Shown piece after piece: positions 22,508 through 31,449 of a stretch of 32,097 nucleotides of DNA. The notes below the pieces were generated by a model. It did not search any database and was not told the origin of the DNA. It was given only the letters and a program-made list of their open reading frames with translations. Numbering within the stretch: position 1 is the first letter of the stretch; each line of letters opens with the position of its first letter. The position numbers were made by a program, and so were the translations under genes. This stretch comes from Haliea sp. (GTDB lineage Bacteria > Pseudomonadota > Gammaproteobacteria > Pseudomonadales > Halieaceae), in NCBI GenBank assembly GCA_002862985.1, contig PKCY01000280.1, positions 1 through 32,097 of the forward strand, given 5' to 3'.

Positions 22508-23995
22508 TCAATCATCCAATGCCCGTTTGATGGTCTTGCAAAACGTTTTCAGAATCTGTATCCGGGCATAGTGTTTGTCGTTGCCAGAAATCAGCGTCCA
22601 GGGCGCGTGCGAAGTACTGGTGCGATTAACCATCTCGTTAACTGCGACTTCGTAGGCGGGCCACTGTTCTCTATTTCGCCAGTCCTCAGGGGTGATTTTG
22701 TGCCGTTTGTAAGGTTCAGCCCCGCGCTCCTTAAAGCGTGATAACTGTTCCTCGGGGCTGATATGTATCCAGAACTTCAGCACGATGCTGCCGTGATTGA
22801 CCAGTTGTTCCTCAAACCGGTTGATCTCATTGTATGCCCGTTGCCACTCGCGTGCTGCGGCGAATTGCTCCACGCGTTCAACCAGAACACGGCCATACCA
22901 GGAGCGATCGAAAAAGGTACAGCGGCCATCCCGTTCGAGTTGGCGCCAGAATCGCCACAGGTAGTGCTGCGCGCGCTCCTCATCACTCGGTGCTGCGAAT
23001 TGAACCAAGCGGTATAATCTGGGATCGACGGCACCAGTGACCCTGCGTATCGCGGAGCCCTTGCCTGCAGCATCCCAACCCTCAAAGACAGCAACCACCG
23101 AGCGTTTTTTTCGATAGGCCTTCCAGATTAGGTCCTGCAGCCTGTCCTGGTATTTCTTAAGCTTGCGATTATAGGTGTCCCGGTCCAGAACCATGCTCAG
23201 GTCTACGGTGTCCAGTGCCGTAGGCTGCGCCGCCGTGCCTGGCACCGCCGTATTCATATCGCGCACCGGGGGTTCTGGCGGCAGTCCTGTTGCCGCTCGG
23301 TCGCACATGGCGGCCAGTATAATGTTACCTGCCGTGATGTCGCGGTAATGCCGATTCTCTGCCTCAATCAGGTGCCAGGGATTACTTTCAGTGTCGGTTG
23401 CCAGGATTAGTTTCTCAGCTATTGCCAGGCGTTTTTTGTAGCTACCCGCCAGTTTATCGGGCCGCTCTGCGACTCGCGGAATCTGTTCTTTCTCCGGCGC
23501 ATTTTCCTCAAGTTGTCGGCGCTGTGTGTCATGGCTGACATGCAGCCAGAGTTTGATGATTAGCGCACCGTCATTGTGCAGCATCTGTTCAAAGGATTTG
23601 ATTTGATGGCAGTGCCAGTCGAACTCCTTGCGCTTTATACGACCTTTAAGAAAGGCGTCGGCAGGTTTTCTGTACCAGGTCCCTAAAAATATGCCGATCT
23701 GTCCACGAGGAGGTAGTTTGCGCCAGAATCGCCAGAAATAGGGGTGAGACTCATCTTCATCGGAGTGCTCCCAGAAAGTAATGGTTTCGATCCCGCGAGG
23801 ATCCATCCACTCGTTCAGGCGGTGAATGAGCGCTCCTTTACCTGCACCCTCTACGCCGGCGACCAAAATGATCACCGGATAATCCAACTCTGCCAGCTTG
23901 AATTGCGCCTGTAAGAGCTCGCGTCGCAGAGGGAGGGACTGTTTGCGAAATTCGCTGCCCTTGAGCCGTCTGTCGACAGTCATAGATTCAAACAT
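22508..23995 (-). CDS. pap: Polyphosphate:AMP phosphotransferase (two tandem PPK2 domains)
   Basis: 495 residues. Two PPK2 kinase domains are arranged in tandem. Domain 1 has Walker A GVEGAGKG (47-54) and a degenerate lid FLGTWYRK (103-110). Domain 2 has GWDAAGKG (306-313) and the full FDRSWYGR (362-369). This asymmetric arrangement is that of class II PPK2, which makes ADP from AMP and polyphosphate; the second domain is expected to be the active one. The start at 23995 has GGGAG just upstream. An ATG at 24016 is an alternative seven codons earlier. It is divergent from the methyltransferase gene. Confidence 0.92.
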   Translation of the reverse strand: MFESMTVDRRLKGSEFRKQSLPLRRELLQAQFKLAELDYPVIILVAGVEGAGKGALIHRLNEWMDPRGIETITFWEHSDEDESHPYFWRFWRKLPPRGQIGIFLGTWYRKPADAFLKGRIKRKEFDWHCHQIKSFEQMLHNDGALIIKLWLHVSHDTQRRQLEENAPEKEQIPRVAERPDKLAGSYKKRLAIAEKLILATDTESNPWHLIEAENRHYRDITAGNIILAAMCDRAATGLPPEPPVRDMNTAVPGTAAQPTALDTVDLSMVLDRDTYNRKLKKYQDRLQDLIWKAYRKKRSVVAVFEGWDAAGKGSAIRRVTGAVDPRLYRLVQFAAPSDEERAQHYLWRFWRQLERDGRCTFFDRSWYGRVLVERVEQFAAAREWQRAYNEINRFEEQLVNHGSIVLKFWIHISPEEQLSRFKERGAEPYKRHKITPEDWRNREQWPAYEVAVNEMVNRTSTSHAPWTLISGNDKHYARIQILKTFCKTIKRALDD

Positions 23996-24090
23996 GCGGC
24001 TCCCTTTTTTTCTCATTCAGCCTACTTTATCGTATTTTTGCTTTTAGCATCAGATTACAATCAGTGACGGTAAGAGAGAGGGGTGTGGTT

Positions 24091-24711
24091 ATGGGTTTTT
24101 ATGACGGGTATATTCTGCCAAGGTTTATAAACTGTGCCTGTGCTTCCAAGCCCATTATGAAGCAGCGCCAAAAAGTGGTTCCGCTTGCCAGCGGTACGGT
24201 GCTTGAGATTGGCATAGGGACAGGTTTGAATTTACCCCATTACGATGCAAGCCGAGTCGATCGGCTCATTGGGCTGGACCCCTCTGAAGCCTCATGGGCG
24301 TTGGCCGGTGCGCGGGCTGAACACCTTGGTTTTGACGTTGAATTTATTGCTCTGCCCAGCGAACAAATTCCCCTGGACGATGCTAGCGTCGATACTGTCG
24401 TGGTCACGTTTTCACTTTGCACGATTCCAGATCCGATTGCTGCATTGCAGGGTATGGCCAGAGTGCTGCGTAGGGGAGGCAGCGTTATTTTTTGTGAGCA
24501 CGGCCGTGCGCCAGATACCAATGTGCAGAAATGGCAGGACAGGATCAATCCAATCTGGCGGCGGCTTGCCGGGGGGTGTCACCTGAATCGTGATATTCCG
24601 GCGCTTTTAAGTTCTGGTGGGTTTGAAGTCTCAGCTCTGGAGGCAGGCTATCTTCCCGGCACGCCCAGGATCGCGGGCTATAACTACTGGGGCAGTGCTC
24701 GTCGCGGATAG
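24091..24711 (+). CDS. Class I SAM-dependent methyltransferase
   Basis: 206 residues. The SAM-binding motif I is VLEIGIGTG (38-45), with D in LIGLDPS as motif II and VVTFSLCTI as the post-II strand. The N-terminus GFYDGYILPRFINCACASKP, with the CEHGRAPD element, resembles METTL7/phosphatidylethanolamine-type methyltransferases, which act on small or lipid substrates. It is not of the ArsM type: the conserved cysteine set is absent. The ATG at 24091 follows a GAGAGGGG stretch; a GTG at 24064 is the alternative. Its 3' end overlaps the likely tamA start by 17 bp, so it is the first gene of the tam operon here. Confidence 0.88.
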   Translation: MGFYDGYILPRFINCACASKPIMKQRQKVVPLASGTVLEIGIGTGLNLPHYDASRVDRLIGLDPSEASWALAGARAEHLGFDVEFIALPSEQIPLDDASVDTVVVTFSLCTIPDPIAALQGMARVLRRGGSVIFCEHGRAPDTNVQKWQDRINPIWRRLAGGCHLNRDIPALLSSGGFEVSALEAGYLPGTPRIAGYNYWGSARRG

Positions 24712-26488
24712 CCGGATCAAACGATTACAAGTTGCTGTGATTTCCTGCGCATTCAGATGCTGTCTGCTGTCTTTGTTTTGTCTGGTTTCCCTTTCAGTTC
24801 ATGCTGCTACGTTGGAGTACACTGTTTCAGGGCTTCAGGGAAAAACGGAGAGAAATGTTCTGGCCTTTCTAGGGCCGGCACCGCAGACGAACCCGGAGCG
24901 GCTGAATTTTCTTGTTTCTGCTAAAAGTAAAGTAGAGCAAGCGTTGCAGGCCTTGGGGTACTACCAACCTATCATCGATCTACAAACGCAACGTTCTGAG
25001 CCGGTCTGGCAGCTCGAAATCGCGGTGGATTTAGGCGAGCCAGTGCGCATTCGAGATATCAGTATTGTGTTTTTGGGATCGGCCGCCAACGATGAGGCCT
25101 TTACCGAGCTGTTGGGCAATACTAATCTGGTGTCAGCGAGTGTGCTGAACCACGGAAAGTTTGATGCATTCAGAAAGCGCGTGTTATCGCTTGGCCAGCA
25201 GCGCGGTTATCTGGATGCAGAAATTTTACAGAGCCGGGTGGCGGTGCGCGCTGATGCGGGCACAGCCGATATCGAATTTACCTACGATAGCGGCAAGCGC
25301 TATCGATTTGGTGAGGTAGTCCAGAACGAAGCGCTCCTGAACAGAGAGCTGCTTGATGCACTTAAACCCTTTCAGCAAGGTGACTTTTTCGATCAATCCA
25401 GACTGCGCGAATACCAGAACAATCTTCAGCGCACCGGTTATTTTTCCAGTGTAATCGTACAACCTCTGCGACTGCTTGCCAGGCGGTATGAGGTTCCTAT
25501 TGAGGTGAAACTGCATGCCGCTAATAGTCATAGTTTTGATGTCGGCATAGGGTACAGTACTGACACGGAAGAGCGGGTGTCCCTAACCTGGCGAACACCG
25601 CGAATTAATCGCTATGGGCATAGTCAGGTCACCCGGCTGCAATATTCACCGGTAAATCCCAGTGGTCGCTTCACCTATACTATTCCTGTCTACGATCCGT
25701 TGAATGATGTCGTTCAATTGTGGGCCAGAACGGAGAAAAACGAATATGGCGATCTGGACAGCCAGCAAAATGAGGTGGGAATAAGGCGGGAAATTCGTAA
25801 GGGTCAGTGGATTTACGGCTATTCTCTTCGGGACCTCAACGAGTCATGGGAGGTGTTAGGAATAAACAGCAACGACGAGTACTTACTGTTGGGTGGTTCT
25901 CTGTCCGGCAGAGTACAAAGTGGATCATTGGTAAATCCAGCAAGTGGGTTCAGCCAGCTGTACACGCTCGAAGCCGGCAATGAACAGCTAGGCTCAGTGG
26001 TTGATCTGCTGCGTTTAACCGCGGAGTTCAGAGTCGTGTTAACTCCCTGGCCGCGACAGCGCTTCGTAAGTCGTGCAGAGTTTGGCGTTGTTGAAATCGC
26101 CAATGGCGATCGAGTCGAGTTGGCTCCCTCCCTTAACTTTTTTGCAGGCGGTACCCAGAGTATACGTGGTTACGCTTACCAGTCTCTGGGGAACGAGATC
26201 GTCGTAGACGAGGGCAACGGTAGAACCAAAACACTCGTTGTCGGCGGAGACAGGTTGGTTACTGGCAGTTTGGAATATCAGTATTACTTCACTGACGTCT
26301 GGCGCGGCGCACTCTTTGTAGACGGAGGGGATGCTTTCGACGAAGGCGAGTTTGAAGCCAACTATGGCGTGGGTTTTGGCGTTCACTACATTACCCCGGT
26401 TGGTGCCGTGCGCGTGGAATTAGCCAACAGCGTAAGCGACGAAAATCCTGATTGGTATTTACATCTGAGTATTGGGGCCGAATTTTGA
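24695..26488 (+). CDS. tamA: Translocation and assembly module protein TamA (Omp85 family)
   Basis: About 597 residues. A signal peptide (basic IKRLQ, hydrophobic CCLLSLFCLVSLSVHAA) is followed by three POTRA-like domains (about 40-250) and a 16-strand Omp85 barrel. The barrel contains the lid-loop motif GGTQSIRGYAYQSLG and ends in Phe (LSIGAEF), the outer-membrane beta-signal. TamA and TamB insert a subset of outer-membrane proteins and help move lipids. The open frame reaches back to 24617, but a GTG at 24695 gives a normal signal peptide; GTG at 24737 is a shorter option. The stop overlaps the tamB start. Confidence 0.92.
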   Translation: MLVADSRIKRLQVAVISCAFRCCLLSLFCLVSLSVHAATLEYTVSGLQGKTERNVLAFLGPAPQTNPERLNFLVSAKSKVEQALQALGYYQPIIDLQTQRSEPVWQLEIAVDLGEPVRIRDISIVFLGSAANDEAFTELLGNTNLVSASVLNHGKFDAFRKRVLSLGQQRGYLDAEILQSRVAVRADAGTADIEFTYDSGKRYRFGEVVQNEALLNRELLDALKPFQQGDFFDQSRLREYQNNLQRTGYFSSVIVQPLRLLARRYEVPIEVKLHAANSHSFDVGIGYSTDTEERVSLTWRTPRINRYGHSQVTRLQYSPVNPSGRFTYTIPVYDPLNDVVQLWARTEKNEYGDLDSQQNEVGIRREIRKGQWIYGYSLRDLNESWEVLGINSNDEYLLLGGSLSGRVQSGSLVNPASGFSQLYTLEAGNEQLGSVVDLLRLTAEFRVVLTPWPRQRFVSRAEFGVVEIANGDRVELAPSLNFFAGGTQSIRGYAYQSLGNEIVVDEGNGRTKTLVVGGDRLVTGSLEYQYYFTDVWRGALFVDGGDAFDEGEFEANYGVGFGVHYITPVGAVRVELANSVSDENPDWYLHLSIGAEF

Positions 26489-29400
26489 AGTCCCTATGGC
26501 GATTACTGATTGTGTTTGTGTTACTTGTGCCAGCCCTGGGTTTTTTTGCCGTATCCACAGAACTGGGTACACGTAGTTTGCTGGCCTCAGTATCTTTATT
26601 GGGGCCTGCAGAAATTGAATACGGCAGCGGTACCCTGAGTGGGCCTTTGCATCTGAATCGGTTGCACTATGAATCTGGCGATCTGCGGCTGACGTTGGAT
26701 GATGTCGTTGCTGAAGGGGCAATGGACTGTTTCTGGCGTGGGGCCGTTTGTTTTCGACAACTGCAGGTGCGACACCTCGATTTGGCGGTGTCGGCCGACT
26801 CGCAACCGCCAGACGGGGATGCAGTAGATGCGAAGCCAGCACAGCTGGTGGTATTCCCGCTGTCCATTGAGGTAGCTTCCCTAGCGGTAAATGCCACACG
26901 TATTCATTGGTCGGGCGGTGAGTGGCGGGCGGGGCCGACCCACGGTCGTGTGCGGCTAGTAGAATCCCGTATCGAGGTGCTGGATGCAATCATGAATCAA
27001 ACAAGCTTGGTGCTGGCTGAAGTCGAGGACGAGACTACGCCACCAGGCCCCCGTAGCTTTTCAGCTATCGACCTGCCATTGGAGCTGAGTGTAGCCGAAC
27101 TCAAGCTGATTGACCCGCGCTGGAGTGTTTCTGGCTCAGATTACCGACAGGATAGTCTTTCTATGGCTGGACGTTGGCGCCGAAGTCATATGCGAATTAC
27201 CCAGTTGGAGATCAGTGACAGTGCCAGGGGCAAAGTGTCTTTGCACGCAGAGCTGGATTTTTCCGGCGACTGGCCATTGCAGGCCATTGCAGAAGTAGAG
27301 CTCGCCGAGCCGCTTTTGGGGCTGAGCGTATTGGGACGCGATATTGCGGTAGAAGCGACAGGTAGCCTTGAGTCGCTTGCTTTGGAATTGTCATCATTGG
27401 GAACCGTGAGTGTGTCAGCACAGGGGCAATTTAATGTGCTTGATCCCGTAGTCCCATTCACTGCGGCATTAACCGCTATCTCATCGGATAGTGTGCCCCT
27501 GGCTGACATCGAGGGAATACCGAAAAATCTGGCGGATGGGAAGCTGGACTTTCCCGTTGTCGCTTCAGCAAGTGGTTCCCTTGTCGTTCAGGAGTTTGCG
27601 GTTGAGGCTGTGGGGAGTAGCTTCTCCGGCTACGACACTCTGCAACTGTCGCTTCAGGGCAGGCACGAAGCCGGTGAAATTACAATTGAAGGTCTGTCAG
27701 TGGTGGACTCACCAGGGACGAGCAAGCTTCAGGCCAGCGGTACGCTATCACTTGCTCAGAAGGTCCAATGGTCACTCGCAATGCAATCTAGCGGGTTCGC
27801 CTTGCCACGCTTTAACGAAAACCTGCACGGGCGTCTGGCCGGGTCTCTGAGTCTCAGCGGTAGTGCGACCGGGGAAGACTGGAATGTAGCTGTCTCGAAG
27901 GTTGATGTGCACGGGGAAATCAATGAGCGGCCCGCTACGATTCGTGGGTTCGCAGGACTCAATAGCAGCCTGCAACTCGCCCACAGTGATGTGGAGGCGG
28001 TTATAAATGGTGCTCAGTTCTCGCTGCGGACATCCGGAGACGCGCAGACGTTGGTGCATCTTGAGCTGGTGGTCGACGACTTGAACCGCTGGTCACCTGC
28101 CTACGGAGGTCAGGTGCAGTTACAGGCAGCGGTTTCCAACGATAGGCAGTACATTGATATTTCGGGTAGTGCGCATCAGGTTAAATGGGCTGGTCTTAGA
28201 GTGGAAGACGCTACGCTGGCTGGTACATTTCAGGCCGACGCCGATCAGGCATTCACATTTCAGTCCCGACTGGATCAACTGGTCTGGAATAATCTTACAT
28301 TGAGTGCTTTGGAGTTGTCAGCCCAGGGTGATGCGGCCGGGCAGTCCGCTTCTCTTGCAACTCGCGGGAGCTTGCAAGGCAAGCTTACGTTAGTGGGTAC
28401 TGCATTTGGCAAGCTTTGGCGAGGTGAGTTATCGCCCGCGCGACTAGAAACGCCCTACGGTGATTGGGCATTGACTGAGCCAGTAGGGATAGCGTGGGCT
28501 GCTGACTCGAAACAACTATCCCTGGCAACACACTGTTGGCAGCACCAAGAGGCGAGAGTGTGCCCGCAGGACTGGCTGCTCGGCGACCAGGGGAGTGGTT
28601 CCCTGCAAGCGACCGCAGGCCTGGCGCTGATATCTGGCTTGCTGCCGCCGGGAATGGGCTTGGATGGCGATGTGCAACTGCAGCTGGACGCTCAGTGGAA
28701 TCCAGAGTCCGGTGTTTCCCTCGACGGTCGTTCTATTGTGCGTGGGCTTAGTTTCACTCAGCAGTTCGGGGAGGAAGAAAGCCTATCTGCAGAATGGGAT
28801 GAGGGGGAGGCGAATTTTCAATATTCGAACAACGATCTGCAACTGGATGGGGGGCTGCAGGCATCCGGTCGGGAAGTAGTGGGCTTCAAGTTACGGGCAT
28901 CGCAAGATGGAACAGAGCCGCTGACAGGCTCTGTCAGTTTTGATGAATTTCAACTCGCAGTCCTTGCGCTATTTGTGTCTGAGATTTCGACTGTAGGTGG
29001 AGATGTCAGCGGACAGTTGGCACTGTCCGGTACGCTGGAGCAGCCATTGGGCCATGGCCTTCTGTCACTGTCCGGGGGGCACCTAACCCTGATGGGAAAT
29101 CCAACAGAATTGAACAACCTCGACCTCGCAGTGGAGGTAAAAGGAGATTGGGCGCAAGTGCAGGGAACCGGCACGCTCGGTGGTGGCGAATTGCAGGTAG
29201 CGGGGCAGTTAAAAACCCTTCCAGATTATCGACTTGAGCTCACTATAAAGGGGGAGAATCACACGCTTTTGTACCCACCCTCGATGGAACTGCAGGTCTC
29301 CGAGAATGTTCAGCTGGTAGTTGCTGCGGATCTGATGGCACTCACCGGCAAGGTGACAGTGCTCTCGGGTGATTTCGAAATTGAACAACTTCCCGAAGGC

Positions 29401-30183
29401 AGCGTGGCCGTTTCATCTTCTGTCGTGGAGGTGGATCAGGAGGGTAATGCGCTCACGGAGAAGTTGCCGTTTGATGTCAGTATGAATATCCAGCTTAGAG
29501 TCCTTGAGCATTTGAATATTTCCGGCAGCACAATAAACACGACACTGGGAGGGGATTTGCGCTTGCAACAGGAGCCGGGTCGCCCGCTGCAGCTGTTTGG
29601 TCAGTTGAACACAACAGGCGGGGAGGTGCGCGCCTATCAGCAGCGCCTGGTCGTCCGCCGGGGAACGCTGAGCTTTTCGGGCCCACCGGCAAATCCTAAT
29701 ATCGACGTGCGTGCCGAACGCCAAATAGCGGGCAGCGATATTTCCGTTGGTATGCGTATTCAGGGTCAGCTGGAGGAGGATTTGCTTCTGGATATCTACT
29801 CCATTCCGGTAATGTCTCAGGCCGATGCCATCTCTTATCTGGTGCGGGGTCGGCCTGCGGATACCGGGGCCGGCGCAGACGGGACTGCTTTGGCCCTGTC
29901 TTTGGCCAGTGGTGTGGTTAATCGCTCGTCACTGGTTTCCGAGCTCAATCGTATTCCGGGAATCAGCAGAGTAGAGTTTGGCGCGCAGGAGATTGAGGAT
30001 GATACGGCCGCGACCGTGAGTGGTTATGTAGGTAGTCGTATTTATCTGTCTTACGGCTTTGGCCTTTACGAACCCGTCAATGTTCTAACGGCAAGGTTGT
30101 ACCTGAACGCTCGCCTGTGGTTTGAAGTTGTCAGCAGCTTGGAAAACTCTGCCGATCTGTATTACTCCTTTGACATTAAATAG
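26485..30183 (+). CDS. tamB: Translocation and assembly module subunit TamB
   Basis: About 1,232 residues. An N-terminal signal anchor (KSLWRLLIVFVLLVPALGFF) is followed by a very long AsmA/TamB-type beta-rich periplasmic taco, with many Leu/Ser/Gly alternations. The C-terminal DUF490 domain has GRPLQLFGQLNTTGGEVRAYQ, RLVVRRGTLSFSGPPANPNIDV and DAISYLVRGRP. The start codon is TTG at 26485, overlapping the tamA stop as TTGA with GGGG upstream; an in-frame TTG at 26452 is less likely. TamB spans the periplasm and partners TamA. A likely terminator lies about 65 bp downstream. Confidence 0.94.
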   Translation: MKSLWRLLIVFVLLVPALGFFAVSTELGTRSLLASVSLLGPAEIEYGSGTLSGPLHLNRLHYESGDLRLTLDDVVAEGAMDCFWRGAVCFRQLQVRHLDLAVSADSQPPDGDAVDAKPAQLVVFPLSIEVASLAVNATRIHWSGGEWRAGPTHGRVRLVESRIEVLDAIMNQTSLVLAEVEDETTPPGPRSFSAIDLPLELSVAELKLIDPRWSVSGSDYRQDSLSMAGRWRRSHMRITQLEISDSARGKVSLHAELDFSGDWPLQAIAEVELAEPLLGLSVLGRDIAVEATGSLESLALELSSLGTVSVSAQGQFNVLDPVVPFTAALTAISSDSVPLADIEGIPKNLADGKLDFPVVASASGSLVVQEFAVEAVGSSFSGYDTLQLSLQGRHEAGEITIEGLSVVDSPGTSKLQASGTLSLAQKVQWSLAMQSSGFALPRFNENLHGRLAGSLSLSGSATGEDWNVAVSKVDVHGEINERPATIRGFAGLNSSLQLAHSDVEAVINGAQFSLRTSGDAQTLVHLELVVDDLNRWSPAYGGQVQLQAAVSNDRQYIDISGSAHQVKWAGLRVEDATLAGTFQADADQAFTFQSRLDQLVWNNLTLSALELSAQGDAAGQSASLATRGSLQGKLTLVGTAFGKLWRGELSPARLETPYGDWALTEPVGIAWAADSKQLSLATHCWQHQEARVCPQDWLLGDQGSGSLQATAGLALISGLLPPGMGLDGDVQLQLDAQWNPESGVSLDGRSIVRGLSFTQQFGEEESLSAEWDEGEANFQYSNNDLQLDGGLQASGREVVGFKLRASQDGTEPLTGSVSFDEFQLAVLALFVSEISTVGGDVSGQLALSGTLEQPLGHGLLSLSGGHLTLMGNPTELNNLDLAVEVKGDWAQVQGTGTLGGGELQVAGQLKTLPDYRLELTIKGENHTLLYPPSMELQVSENVQLVVAADLMALTGKVTVLSGDFEIEQLPEGSVAVSSSVVEVDQEGNALTEKLPFDVSMNIQLRVLEHLNISGSTINTTLGGDLRLQQEPGRPLQLFGQLNTTGGEVRAYQQRLVVRRGTLSFSGPPANPNIDVRAERQIAGSDISVGMRIQGQLEEDLLLDIYSIPVMSQADAISYLVRGRPADTGAGADGTALALSLASGVVNRSSLVSELNRIPGISRVEFGAQEIEDDTAATVSGYVGSRIYLSYGFGLYEPVNVLTARLYLNARLWFEVVSSLENSADLYYSFDIK

Positions 30184-30249
30184 CGCGCGGTCTGGCTGTA
30201 ATCAGCGTGTTAGGCAGCCTGCGAAGCACCTCTGGTGTAATGAATATTC

Positions 30250-30269
30250 GTCACAGAGGGTGACTTTTT
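30250..30269 (+). terminator. Rho-independent terminator after tamB
   Basis: GTCAC (30250-30254) pairs with GTGAC (30260-30264) around a five-base AGAGG loop, followed by five T residues (30265-30269). The stem is short (5 bp) but perfect, and the position 66 bases after the tamB stop is appropriate. Confidence 0.5.
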
Positions 30270-30321
30270 CACAAACTCAGGTACCGTTATTGCCTAGTTT
30301 TACCCGGAGGGAAGTTTTTGC

Positions 30322-30435
30322 ATGAGTAAGCACACCATAATCGCCGGAATCGAAAGCGGTGCTATGATTGTCGATATCTACGCAAATAAATCTTTCGAAT
30401 ACACAGATACGAATACACTGGGCCGAGTCACTTAG
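30322..30435 (+). CDS. Small ORF, 37 residues, touching the start of the DUF457 hydrolase
   Basis: ATG at 30322 opens a 37-codon frame ending TAG at 30433-30435; its last base is the first base of the next gene's GTG start (TAGTG). GGAGG at 30306-30310 lies 11 bases upstream of the ATG, a little far for a ribosome binding site but the only good one in this leader. The next gene has no ribosome binding site of its own, so coupled translation from this small ORF is plausible. The peptide has no recognisable motif and ends in LGRVT. It could be a leader peptide or a real small protein; it may also be chance. Confidence 0.4.
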   Translation: MSKHTIIAGIESGAMIVDIYANKSFEYTDTNTLGRVT

Positions 30436-31436
30436 TGGACCCACTAAGTCAGGGTTTGCTGGGGGCCGCATTGCCGCAAAGCAGTGCGGCTGGTCGCTAT
30501 GCAGTAAGCGCAGGATTACTGGGTTTTTTGGCCGGCATGTCTGCCGATTTAGACGTTCTCATCCGTTCCAGTTCCGATCCGCTTCTGTTTCTGGAGTATC
30601 ACCGGCAATTTACACATTCCCTGATATTCATTCCGTTCGGCGGGTTGATCTGCGCCCTAGTGCTGCATTTTGCTATCGGGCGCAGACGGGGTTTGTCGTT
30701 TTATCAGTCCTGGCTGTTTTGTACCTTGGGCTATGCGACCCATGCGATGCTGGACGCGTGTACCACCTATGGCACCATGCTGTTCTGGCCCTTCAGTGAT
30801 GTGCGCATTGCCTGGAACACGATCTCCATTATCGATCCGTTGTTTACGTTGCCGTTACTGCTTGGGGTAGTGCTTGCTGCACTGCGACGCAGGCCGCTCT
30901 ATGCACAGATCGCCCTGGTGTGGGCGCTTGGCTATATGGCACTGGGGCTGTGGCAGCGTAATGAGGCTATGGCCATGGGTCGGGACATAGCGGTTCAGCG
31001 GGGGCATGAACCAATACGCCTGGAGGCTAAGCCGAGTTTTGCCAATGTGCTGGTGTGGAAGGTGGTGTATGAAACCGACGACCGCTTTTATGTCGATGCG
31101 GTGCGTGCTGGTATTGCGCCGCGCGTGTTTGAGGGGGATTCAGTCCAGAAGTTGAATATAGATCGGGATATGCCGTGGCTGGATCGCGCTTCGCAGCAGG
31201 CCAAAGATATCGAGCGCTTTCGTTGGTTTAGTAACGGCTATATCGCCCGCGATCCTCTCCATGACAACAGGGTGATCGACGTGCGCTACTCCATGATCCC
31301 CAATGAAGTTGCGCCACTGTGGAGTATTGAGCTGCATCGAGGTGCGAAGGAGGGCGACCACGCCGATTACTTGGTGCACCGCGACTCGGGAGGTGGCAGA
31401 GTCGAGCGTTTGTGGAGCATGTTAACCGGCGAGTAA
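30435..31436 (+). CDS. Membrane-bound metal-dependent hydrolase (DUF457/YdjM-like)
   Basis: 333 residues starting with GTG. DPLSQGLLGAAL, followed by SADLDVLIR and HRQFTHSL (an Asp/His set probably binding metal), marks the YdjM/YbcI-type DUF457 family. At least four hydrophobic segments fill residues 20-180 (FIPFGGLICALVLHFAI, FCTLGYATHAMLDA, LLLGVVLAALRR, IALVWALGYMALGLW). The C-terminal 150 residues are soluble. In E. coli the family includes a LexA-controlled inner-membrane protein; no LexA box is visible here. Its activity is not established. The start overlaps the 37-codon ORF stop by one base. Confidence 0.85.
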   Translation: MDPLSQGLLGAALPQSSAAGRYAVSAGLLGFLAGMSADLDVLIRSSSDPLLFLEYHRQFTHSLIFIPFGGLICALVLHFAIGRRRGLSFYQSWLFCTLGYATHAMLDACTTYGTMLFWPFSDVRIAWNTISIIDPLFTLPLLLGVVLAALRRRPLYAQIALVWALGYMALGLWQRNEAMAMGRDIAVQRGHEPIRLEAKPSFANVLVWKVVYETDDRFYVDAVRAGIAPRVFEGDSVQKLNIDRDMPWLDRASQQAKDIERFRWFSNGYIARDPLHDNRVIDVRYSMIPNEVAPLWSIELHRGAKEGDHADYLVHRDSGGGRVERLWSMLTGE

Positions 31437-31449
31437 TGCCCCGTAACAA

